Origin: Anseranas semipalmata
Taxonomy: Eukaryota; Chordata; Aves; Anseriformes; Anseranatidae
Direction: 5' to 3'
DNA length: 64,000 bases
NCBI GenBank assembly: GCA_013399115.1
Contig: VXAA01005249.1
Coordinates: forward strand, 132,729-196,728
The position numbers and the translations under genes were made by a program. Shown here piece after piece: positions 35,101 through 45,470 of this stretch. The stretch's first letter is position 1. Each line of letters opens with the position of its first letter. Under the pieces are notes generated by a model, which was given only the letters and a program-made list of their open reading frames with translations, did not search any database and was not told the DNA's origin.

Positions 35101-37040
35101 GAGATTAGAAGTTAGCTGGGGTTGGGAGAGGAATCATGGCAAAGAATCAAGGTGATCATACCATCTGTGATACTTATCCTTTTGCAAAACAGGAGTTTGA
35201 AACTCCCACTGATTTGGGGAGTTAGGAGCTGTTGCTTCTCCCAGATGCCTCTCTTGGCACTCGGTTGTTTCCAGCCTTGACTTGTGGTGTTCAAAAGCTG
35301 ATGTATTACGGTGAGTAGTGTTTTCCCTCACTTTTCCTGTGTTTCCACTGAATAAATGTCCCTGTGATGCAGGTTTCTGGATATTCTTTTCACTCTCGAG
35401 TGGACAGAAAAGCAGCAGTTGCAGAACAAGTGCACTGCTGTAGGAGTGGCAAGTAAACAAAGTTTATGCAGCTGCTCCCAGCTATAAACAGCATTTCAGG
35501 AAAAGATGTAGAAGTTTAAACTTTACACTTGCATAGCAGTTATAAAACCCAAACTAACCCAGCAAAGAGGACTGTTTGCAGAGGAGAAGAGGATTTCACT
35601 GACATTAGCAGAGAGCAGAATTCACCCACTAGCCGCCATATTCATCTTAGTCTGGATAGCGTGTCACTTTCAGCTGCATTTTCCTTCGGGCTTGTCTACA
35701 TACTCAGTGTTGACATCAAAGTGGGAATCTTGAATATAAGTGCTCCCTGGTAACCGCAGTGAAACAGCATGTCCAAACAGCTCCATCTTCAGCTGCTGTC
35801 TTCCCACCAGAGGGTATTTCCTCAGCCTGGTGACAGAGCTTCCTTGTACTCCTCTGAAGCCCTGTGCACTGTGGAATTGTTTCTACAGTGTGAGAAGGAA
35901 TAATAAACGTAAGCTAGCCGCTTGCTGGCATGGTCCACAGTTGGGAATCCAACTGTGCAAACTACTGGATTCCTTTTATTCCCCATCCCGTGAGTGGTTT
36001 CCTTTAAAGCTGTTGTCTTTACTTTCAAATTCCCATCAGGCCACTGGGGATGCTACTGGGGACCCACTGGGGACCTTTTGTGCTGTGAAGCTGGAAACCA
36101 GGTAAATGTAGCTTGCATGGTCATGTCAGATGCGCCACCACCAAACAGAAGATCTTTTGCAAACCAGTGACCATATTACTGAGCAGCTCTGACTTTAGCT
36201 TTTGCACCAGTAGCTACAGGTGCTGTAGTAGAGGGACCCCCTAGGAAACTATATCATGTGGACCTGGGGTCTACTAAAATGCTACATGTGGGTTTTATTT
36301 CAAGGAATACTGAAGGTGGGGAAATGTGACGTCAATAAATTTCCATGAAACATAGAAAAAAGGCTGTGTATGGCAATACACCTCAGTCAGTATACCCAAT
36401 CCTTTGTGTATTAAGTCAATAAGTATAAGAGCAGTGGCCAAATTCGGATGCATCAAGTGGGATAAGTTTCAAGGTGTTTTATTGGGAAATAAAGTCAAGG
36501 TAGTTTCTAGACTTACCATACTTTCTCCATCGTTCACAGAGTATCCTAATGCAACTCTTGGACTGCAGCCTGGGACAGATGTGATGAGAAAGCATTTTGG
36601 TGTAGGACAGGCAATCTCACTGAAGTGTTCTGGAGATTGCATGAAGATCTGTGTATACATGTAAAGTGCTGTTAGGTTTTTACTACATCATGCTTGGATT
36701 TGTAGGTCTAATAACATTTCTTATTGTTTACTGATAGCTTGTGTGTACAGCAACACTTGCTTGTGTTCATCTCACCTAGAAAGAAGAAATGGAAATATAA
36801 GGTATCATTAAATTCTCTCTTTTCATCATAAACTCTCTCTTAATAGTCATTCTCTCAAATGTGTAGAAAGTGTTAGTTATATTTCAGTCTCCACCACCAA
36901 CTTTTGTTTAAAGAAAGATTCAAAAAATAACATTTTCAGCATATACGCTCCTTTGAACCAAGTAATGCATTAGACACTGAATTGGGACAATAATAAAAAA
37001 AAAAAAAAAAAAGGAAAAATGCATGCATAACGTAAAACAG
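32171..37040. other. Unique non-coding sequence, no gene recognised
   Basis: Mixed composition with a T/G low-complexity tract at 32247-32278, a CAA run at 34876-34891 and a poly-A at 36995-37012. Open frames reach 121-132 codons (35740-36105 plus; 32324-32722 minus) but none shows a domain, a splice-compatible conserved exon or family similarity that I can recognise. Confidence 0.45.
36995..37012. repeat. Poly-A tract
   Basis: Eighteen consecutive A, about 60 bp upstream of a CR1 fragment and not part of it. Confidence 0.9.
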
Positions 37041-37061
37041 TAGCTCCCCAACGGGGAGCTA
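37041..37061. other. Perfect hairpin (9-bp stem, 3-nt loop)
   Basis: TAGCTCCCC pairs with GGGGAGCTA around an AAC loop. It sits 8 bp left of the 5' truncation point of the CR1 fragment at 37070. No T run follows it, and in a vertebrate genome it is not a terminator. Function unknown. Confidence 0.7.
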
Positions 37062-37069
37062 AAATTTAT

Positions 37070-37257
37070 TTGCCCAGAGAGGTTGTGGATGCCCCATCCC
37101 TGAAGGCATTCAAGGCCAGGCTGGATGTGGCACTGGGCAGCCTGCTCTAGTAGTTGGCAACCCTGCCCAGAGCAGGGGGGTTGAAACTAGATGATCTTTA
37201 AGGTCCTTTTCAACCCAGGCCATTCTATGATTCTATGATTCTGTGATTCTATGATTC
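37070..37257 (+). mobile_element. CR1 retrotransposon 3' end, short, plus strand
   Basis: A heavily 5'-truncated copy starting at the sequence for PREVVDAPSLKAFKARLD-like residues, with a stop soon after, a 3' UTR ('gcaaccctgcccagagcaggggggttgaaactagatgatctttaaggtcc') and about four octamers (ATTCTATG, ATTCTATG, ATTCTGTG, ATTCTATG) at 37222-37257. The 3' UTR differs from that of the 28-kb copy, so it is another subfamily. Confidence 0.95.
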
Positions 37258-39299
37258 AATGAGAACTAAATTACATTTAATTATTTACATTTTATTATTT
37301 CCTGATAAGCAAAGCAGTAAAATGTGGATTCTTTGCACCATCTTTATTACTAAGTGGTAAAAGTAATAAGTAAAAAGTAAATAAGGAAATAGTATATTCA
37401 CATGAATCTGAGCTTTTGCCACTTTGTTGCATGCATGTCATGCACAGATAAAACACATGCAATGATAAAATACAGTGCAGAATGTTAGCAACTCATACAA
37501 TAACTTACACTTTATTTAAACATAAGTTTTAAATTCCTGAGGTTTTTCAACAATTCTCACTTAGTCACACTCACTGACAGAAAACAATTAAGAAAGAACT
37601 TGGGGATTTGGTTTACAGTAAGAAAGTTTTACTTTATTTTCTGTCCTGATAGAAATACTTCAAAGTAACAGCAAAAACTTGTCAAGTATGGAGATGCTAT
37701 CATCTCAGTTAAGCTAGATATTCGGCTAAGAGAAGGACTTTTCACTGAATCAGAAGTACTTGTCTGAAATGAAACATGCTAAGCTTTGTCATCTTTTAAT
37801 GATATGAGGTTAGAACACTGAAACACGTATCAAAGATAAGGATGAATCAGAGAAATAAGTAGAATCACTGATATATTCCATTGAAGAAAGCTTGACAGCT
37901 CTGGCAAAGCCGACAGACACTGACAGAGTAATATTCATTTGTCACAATAAATGTAAGAAAAGTTATTCAGTTCAGTCTTTCTGTCATTGAGATTGGTATT
38001 AGAACCACATTAACCCTAAGCACAAGGAACCTAGAAATATAGAAACTCTGTGTAACCACTGTTAGTGCAACTGTGGAAAAAAAAAAAACTTTGTGTAAAC
38101 ACTTACTGTACATTCTGGCATTTGCACAAAAGTATGTGAACTCCACAGAGGTGACACAGACAGCAAATATTTTATTTCCTTTTCTATAAAAAAAGTTGGA
38201 GGTTGCTTAGGGCTTTGCCCAATCCCCAGGTGGTTGTGAGCAGGGCTGCTGCTCAGTATGCCACTTCCCAGCCTGCAGAGGCACAGAGTTATTCTTACCC
38301 AGGGGCAGACCTGCGTACCTTGTAACTTCATGAGGCCTTGCCAAATCTAAAATTTCTCATGGTCTCTCTGTATTGATTCTTTGCTGTATGAAGTGAATTG
38401 ATTATGGGGGAAAGGGAGCCTTAAATACGTTCTGTTTGTTTGATTTAGGGTGACATGTCAACTTGGAAAAAAAAAAAGAAAAAACTATAGACATGAGTAC
38501 TTTTACTTTGCTTGATGATGGTATTATGCCTGTATTAATACTATTCCTCCAAGAAAGAGGACTTAATTAATGTCAGTGAATTCAATTAAACAAAGTATGC
38601 TTACAAAGAGGAAATATTTTCAATGAAGGTCTTATCTGAATTTCTCTTGGGACATGAAATCATAGCCATAAAAATGAAAACTTCTATTTTTTAATAGTAT
38701 CACACTGTCTTGCTCAATGTTACACAAATGCTAGATATTTGATTTCATATGTGCAAAAAGATAGGGAAAACAAAATACTATTCCACTGTTCATTTTCAAT
38801 AGGTCTCTCATGACAAATAAATCTTTCCAGTGTCCTGCTCAGCCGAAGAGGTGTGTTCTGTAAAGTGTAAACAACATATGGATTTCCCCACTGTGATGTG
38901 TTTATTTTGGCAAAAAGTAGAGGGTGGTATGATCCTGAAATACCTAATTGCCTTTCAGCTGCAAGCTGGATTTTGCTGTTAATGATCTAGGGTGCATATT
39001 CATTGTCTCAGTACAGGAATTAGATTGCACTATGTGGCAAATATTTAAACAGAGATGCATTTGAAAGCTGGCTGTATAACTACAACGTTAAAACATTCTA
39101 TGCTCTACCTAATCTGTATCTGGCACACCTGGGGTGGGTAAGTGTACCTTTGGCATATCTTGTAACCTGTGGGTTACAAAGAAGGGCTGGGAATGGGTCC
39201 AGTTTCCAGTTCAAAATAGATTTGCTCAAATATTGCTCAAACTTCTCAGTGACAAAGCCCTGAATATTTGTTGCAATAGTCAGGAATAACAGTCCTGGT
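37258..39299. other. AT-rich unique sequence, no gene recognised
   Basis: Simple A runs at 38077-38088 and 38467-38477. No element or exon recognised. Confidence 0.5.
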
Positions 39300-39470
39300 G
39301 GAGGGGTTTGTCATTCCCCTGGCCGTGCCACGGTGAGTTCCCTTCTCCACAGCCCCGTGTTCTCGGTGGTGATTCCCCTCTGCAGTCATGCACCAGTTGT
39401 CCGCTCGCAAGCAGTTCCTTTTACGCAAGAGCCTGAGTGAGCTCTGCCCGATTTGTGCACTCGGTATGGG
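39300..39470. other. CpG-rich patch
   Basis: Around ten CpG dinucleotides occur in about 150 bp (for example at the 'ggccgtgccacggtg', 'tctcggtgg', 'gtccgctcgcaag', 'ttacgcaag' and 'cactcggt' spots), while the surrounding kilobases have very few. GC content is also raised. The 106-codon minus-strand frame through it (39246-39566) matches no family. It could be a small unmethylated regulatory element, an exon of a non-coding transcript or a relic of a GC-rich insertion; I cannot tell which. Confidence 0.45.
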
Positions 39471-42220
39471 GACCAGAATATTTATGTGCTGAGGAAACAG
39501 AAGAAAAAGTGAATCATGTTTGTAGAGAGGATGATTTAGTTGGTCCGCAGAGAGGGTCCATGACATCCGTTATACAGAGGATTTTGCTAGGAATGTGGAA
39601 TGGCTGGGAAATCATCTCTCATCTGTATAGTGAGGGTATTCAGAACACAAGGAAAAAAATAACAAATGCTCAGCTCTACAGTTTGTCTGAGATAGCAGAA
39701 AGAAAAAAGCAAATAGTTCCCATTAAGTTAATGTAGTGATGCTGATATTAAAGTCTAATCATGTGGTTGAAACTCTGTTATTCTGATGAAAGAAAGAGGA
39801 AGAATGGTCACATCATGTTGCTCTCTATTGTCCAGTGTCATGGTATTATCTTGGCAGAATTTCGACTGTTGACAAAAACTTTTCTCACTTTTGCCTGTCT
39901 CTGTAAGATATTTTATCTTATTTTTCTGGAGTACAAATCAGGGTTGTTTCTGTAGTCTTACAGAAGGAAAAAAAAACACATAAAAATGCACCAAATCATA
40001 TATGTACTTTTAAAGAAAATACTGTATCAAGATCCATATTGAAATATTTTGCAATATTGTAATCTTTTTTCCTTTCATACAGAGTAGCTTACAGTTCTGT
40101 ATCTCCACAGCTCTTTTATTCCAGTTAACCAGAATTCCTCCAGGAATTCCTGCTGTCAGGCAGAACTCCTGGCACACGGTAAAAAAATTAAGGAATCAGT
40201 GAAAAATGCTGCCCAGAAACAAGTCATCCTGGACTGAGTCTGGAACACCAGAAGAGAAGAGTTTTGAAAGAAGCGGTGGAAGAAAGTAGATTGCTTCTAC
40301 AACCTTCACCAGTGGCATTAAATACACAATGGGGAAGACTAAGTGAATAAGGATTTGGCGCGGGACAGAGGAATATTGAGGGACAGCAGAATGCACAGTA
40401 AGGACAAAGAAGTGCTAATATCATGTGTTATGGAAAATGCTGCACTTAAAGAAAGAAGTATACATAACAATTCAGAATAGAAGATTGGGGGCAGTCAGTA
40501 AGAACTAAAATGTTTAGTAGTGCAGGGAGATGAGGAAACAAAATAAAGGAATTTGGGTTAACTGAAATGTAATTCATTAACTCTGAAAAGGCACCAAAGA
40601 CATAATAGCCTCGTGGAACCAGAATTATAGCTGGAAAATCAACCCTGAAAAGTACTGACCAGTGAAGACAGAAAGAAAGATTTATATGATGAGCGTAAGT
40701 GCTGGAGAGAAAAAAAACTGCCACTAGAAATTATAACCTCTATTCGCCAGCAAACATGTTTTTACAGTCATGTTCTTGCTCTTCTCTGATAGCCTCATCA
40801 TTAAAGTGATGTATTTAAATTGCTTCAGATGAATAGTGACAGGCTAGAACAGCAAGTCAGGGACTAAAATCCTGGCTCATGTGTTGATTCATGGAAAGGT
40901 AAACAAAAATAAACCTATAGCAAAAATTCTTGATTTCAAAAGGATCTAATTTGTGCTGACTACAATGAGGACTTCTAGGATGATAATGTAAAAGGTAGCT
41001 GTAATTTCTCTAAGTCAAAGACACAAAAACTGTCTAAAGAATGTATCCCAAGTAACAGGAATACTTGCAAGTAAATGCTCCCAATGTAGACAGGTGAAGA
41101 TTTACCTCAAGAGGGATCTTTGGCATCTTATCCCAAAGAGGGAATCTTATAAGCAAGTAGCTTATTAGCAGTGTGTAAAGGAGCAGGCTATATTAATTTG
41201 GGGAAAGGTTGATGCCAACATAGTTGTGCAGAATTCAGGCCAGATCTGGTTGGACAGACCAGATCTGGACCACAGCTATCTGATTTAGAGCACAGGAAAA
41301 TAAACTTGCATCCACCTATATTTGTCTGGTTACACATACCCTCCAATGCAAACAACTAATATTCTAATTTTAGCTCATTCTAACTTCTTACAAAACTGCT
41401 TTTGACTGCTGTCCTGGTGTAATGCTTTAAAAGCAGAAGAATACTCTGATAGGAACTGTTGTAACTTCCCAAGCAATAGTCCCCATTTTACATGGAGTTT
41501 TATTTACTGTTCCAGTTCTGTTCATATTAATTATGCATTTTACTATCTAGACATCTTATTCTGTTTGGAGTTTGTTTTGTCTTCTCTGGTAACTGCAGCC
41601 TGTGTTTTGGCAAACCTATGCATAAGAAACTACCCGTCTCACTGACATGTTGTGCACTTTTCAAAATATTACAAACTGTTTTTCTATCATTTGATTAGCC
41701 TTATGCTGATAAACCTACAACTAAACAAAGATATAGGAAGTAATCTAGTTTCTCTCTCATTTTTTTGAAAAAGTGTGATTGTGTAGCAGTGTATACAGAG
41801 AGGAAGTGTGCTGTGTTTTTTAATGATGGAAAAGACTGGTCTTTACGTAACACCTAGAATTCGTTGTCAGCAACTTAAAAACAAAAAACATTTTGGATGG
41901 AAAGAGCAGCAGATGTATCCCTGATACAGGGACACATCCCTGATGTTAGCTGATGTAAACAGTTCAGGAAGAATTTGACCGTAGGTTGTACATGGGATCT
42001 TTTCCTTTTTCTCAGCTTTCTTTCCCTAATGAAGAGGCACTGATGACCTCTCCATAACTCAGCAGAGATATGTGGGATAACAGAAAGAGCCCAAACTGGG
42101 GAATGGGAAGCGGTTTGGGAAGGTGATATGGTGACACTGTTATTCTGATCTGCCCAGCTGAGAGACAGAGAAGAGTTGCTCAGATGTGAGGCCCTTTTGG
42201 CATGGGTTTTGTATTGCTCC
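39471..42220. other. Unique non-coding sequence, no gene recognised
   Basis: No mobile element recognised. A 10-bp palindrome, CCAGATCTGG, occurs twice (41240-41249 and 41259-41268). Open frames of up to 99 codons match nothing I know. Confidence 0.5.
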
Positions 42221-42298
42221 TGGGGACTGAGCAGCTCTGGGTGTCTGGGAGATAGGGGTCTGGCAGAGCTGATGGTTAGCTGTCTGGTTCAGTTCTAA
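42221..42298 (+). repeat. Direct repeat copy A (about 78 bp)
   Basis: Closely matches 43821-43898 in the same orientation. Shared blocks are 'ggggactgagcagct', 'tctgggaga', 'agagctga', 'gttagctgtctgg' and 'agttctaa', and identity is roughly 85% by eye with no large gap. Similarity is weak or absent outside. The origin is unknown; it does not look like CR1. Confidence 0.85.
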
Positions 42299-43820
42299 AT
42301 CATGTTTTATTGCCTTGTCTTTGGGTGACAGGCTGCACCAGCTCAGGCTGTCGCAGATTCAGAACTTGCTCACAGTGTCACTGTGTACCATCATTCTGCT
42401 TAAACCTGCCTTGTACCATCTGCATTTTTCAGCAGCATGGTCTCCATTCTTGCAATTTTGTAAAAGTTTTTATTGAAGGTGTAGAAATTCACATTTCAAA
42501 AGCAGACCCTTATTCTGCTGTGAAGCCAGATCAAATCTGCCCAGAGAAGTCCCAGTACAGATACTAAAGAAGCAGAAACCCTGTTTCCTCTTGCCTTTCC
42601 ACGTAGTGTTCAAAGGTGTTCTTGAATCTCCATAACTTGCAGATCTCTAGTTTTGCTGTATCTAGTCACTTCTTGTCCACTCTCTTAGTGTCTTTGTACA
42701 GAGTAAAAATAATCAGATTTCTGGTAGGGAATCAAGTGATTTCAATCTGAAGGACTCAATAGTATCAAATGGAATTAAATCTTAGGAGAAATCCAGCAGG
42801 CAGTATATGGTTCCATCTCTATCTAGACACAAGTGAAGGTCCTCTCTGGATCTTTTAATAGCAGTGATGCTTTATTTGGAGCAAGATTTTTTTTTGCACC
42901 TGCCACACTCCTCATTGACTCTAAAAGTAAAAAGAAATATACCATGTCAACATTAATACTACTTTAACTTGTAATGTGAGACAGAGGAAGGCTAAAGGTG
43001 TATGGGAAGTGGGGGAGCCATATTTCTTTGCACAGTATCATAATAAAGTTGTCAAGGCTTTTTTCCTCTGGCAATGGCTTTTATGATCTTATTATATGTT
43101 ATGACCTGCCCAGGTAAGAAACTCTAAACTACATCAGTAAGGTTTGCCTTAGTCCCATGTCCTGCCATAAAAGGCTGTTATGGACAAATCTGGGGCAGAA
43201 GCTAGGAGCTGACTGATTGTCTTGTAAATGATTTTTGGCAGAAGCTCAGCTGTTGTTTCTTTTCTTTCTTTCTTTTTTTTTTTTTTTGTCAAATTAAGTT
43301 GTACTATGGGCACTAGTATGGAAATTTTTATTCTAAGGCAGCAGATACATAGTTACAAAATATGGCACAATGTGATTGTTTTTGTGGCAGTCCCTTTCCC
43401 TCTTTGAGAATTTATGTTGAGAACCCATCCAAGTCCTGTTTCTTCTGCAAATCAACTGCTTTGAACTGCTGAAAGCAGTAAGCATAAGCATGGATATGGG
43501 AAAGGGAGGGTGACAGAGATTGTGTGTATTTACTCTATAACATTTATCATATCTTACTTTAAATCTATTCCCAGCTTTGCGCAGCAGTCTGGCCCTGCCT
43601 GACATTCCCATTATATCAGTCCTAAGCCTAGAATAACCTCTTGGTTGCCAACACCATGACATCAGAGCAAGTCTAGTTTAAGAGAAAGCTTTGATCCTCA
43701 CAGTGGGAATGGTCTTCAATGAAGTTCTTGAAAAGAAAGCAAAATCCAGTTTGCCCTATAGATGCCAACATAATTTCAGTTTGTCTCTTTTGGAAGGGGA
43801 GGTTGCAGAGCCCTGGCACT
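42299..43820. other. Sequence between the two direct repeats
   Basis: About 1.5 kb. It contains no CR1 and no open frame with recognisable homology (85 codons plus at 42310-42567; 109 codons minus at 43333-43662). A T-rich tract lies at 43258-43287. I see no reverse-transcriptase, integrase or transposase motif, so an LTR element bounded by the repeats is not supported. Confidence 0.5.
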
Positions 43821-43898
43821 CGGGGACTGAGCAGCTGTGGGTATCTGGGAGATGGGGGGTTTTAGAGCTGAGAGTTAGCTGTCTGGCTGAGTTCTAAT
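43821..43898 (+). repeat. Direct repeat copy B (about 78 bp)
   Basis: Partner of 42221-42298 in the same orientation, with start-to-start spacing of 1600 bp. Differences from copy A are scattered substitutions, for example 'gtatctggga' against 'gtgtctggga'. Confidence 0.85.
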
Positions 43899-44789
43899 GA
43901 TATCCCAAGTCACAAAACCCAAATTTCCATGTTTCCAAAGAAATGTGATACATTTGAAAATGTAATTCCAGCACTGCATTTTTATTTGGCCAGAGTTTAG
44001 ACTGTAACAGGTGTAGTTTCCATTTTACTTGTGGCTGAATAAGGATGAAGTTGTTGGTTTGGTAAGACTTCTGCCATATTGACTTGTGGTAGACCAAAGT
44101 AAGATCTTTGGTGTTATTAGGAGCATAACTATTTCCAAGGGTTATGTGGAGATAAATCTGCTTTTGCTGTATTTTCCATTCCCTTCTTGTTGTGGGTTAC
44201 AGCAGTGTGAAAATAGTTCTCATGAAACCAATGTGCAGCTGACCTGCCAACAGTGAGAGAGATAGTACATACAGAACTCTCAGACTCTCAGGGAAGTAGA
44301 TGTACTGATAAACTGAATAGAAGTATATTGTTTACAATACAGAGAATTAAAAAGAGAGGAAAAAAAAGAACAAAAATACTGAGTGTATTTCCTGATTGAA
44401 GAGAACTATTAGGAAAATAAGTAAGTTCCAGCTTGAACATCTGCACAAAGAAGATATCTACTCTACCGGGAAAGATACATACCAGTATTTGTGTCACACG
44501 AGCAGGTCCTGCAGTGATGAGCTTGACAGGAGAAGAAGTTCTAAACCTGATACATTTCATATACTGTGCTTAATTAAACATAACCAAGTCAAATCACACC
44601 TTCTGGTGTGGAGGCACATTGGAGCTAAGACTTATAGTACTGGGGAGACTATGCATATCATCATATGGAATTGTTTTCATATTGAAAGAACTCATTATGT
44701 TGAAATTGTTTTCTTGATGTGGAGACATTTTTAATTTAAGCATCAGTAAGGGGACTGGCTATTCCTGTCTTTTTCTGCAAGGCCAGTCT
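43899..44789. other. Unique non-coding sequence
   Basis: AT-rich. The 112-codon plus frame at 44396-44734 and the 90-codon minus frame at 44288-44560 overlap each other and match no family I know. Confidence 0.5.
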
Positions 44790-45095
44790 GCAAAGCATCC
44801 AAGAGCAGAGGGAGTTTTGCCTATTGACTGTGAAAGCCCAAGGACTACCTGGGGACAGCCAGCCAGGCACAGCTAGCAACGTACCAGCCCACTGGGCGCT
44901 GGCTCCAGAGAGTACATCTCTCTGCATGTACATTTGCTCTGCCAGACCTGCATTTTGCACGGCCCGGGTGAGCATATGACCTTTTTCAGAGGACGACCTT
45001 TTGTGGCTGCTCCACTTCTGCAGTGTAGCCAGGCCTGGGGGGTTGCTGCCTTCCTGGTCCGCCAACTGGAGTACCTGCTGGAAGCGGGAAGTCTA
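44790..45095. other. GC-rich patch of unknown origin
   Basis: This stretch is clearly richer in G and C than its flanks, with several CpG (near 44896, 44959, 44964, 45059, 45084). All frames are short except three overlapping ones (44736-45065 minus, 109 codons; 44873-45139 minus, 88; 44934-45167 plus, 77). None is recognisable. It may be an unrecognised old repeat or a transcribed exon. Confidence 0.4.
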
Positions 45096-45437
45096 ACAAA
45101 ACCTCCTGAGATAGCTGGCAATTTTGTGATAAAATGCATTGTTTTTCAGAAGATGACAAACCATTAAAATGGTAGGTTCCTGTTGAACCTTCTGTGAAAA
45201 CTGTCAGTGTTATGGATAAAACTGTCATGCCTATTACCCTTGGGTAGGCAGACCACCACTTACAGGATTAATTAGTCTGTGAGTGATAAGGGATAAGGCA
45301 AAGCCATGCCTTGGCATCATTTTCTGTGTACCAGCTGAGGGCACTCATGGAGAGGTTACTGTCCAAAATAACTGTTGCCTGGCTGGATTCGCTCAATCTC
45401 TGTCACATTGTTGTAAATCTTCTATTTTATCATGCAG

Positions 45438-45470
45438 AAAAAAAAAAATAATAATAATAATAAAAAAAAA
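45438..45470. repeat. (AAT)n / poly-A simple repeat
   Basis: An A run, several AAT units and a second A run. Confidence 0.92.

Noticed and set aside
35740..36105. 121-codon plus-strand frame
   Set aside because: No family resemblance and ordinary composition; I could not support it as an exon.
42221..43898. An LTR retrotransposon bounded by the direct repeats
   Set aside because: The repeats are only about 78 bp, with no TG..CA ends or retroviral motifs inside, so the pair is reported only as a repeat pair.
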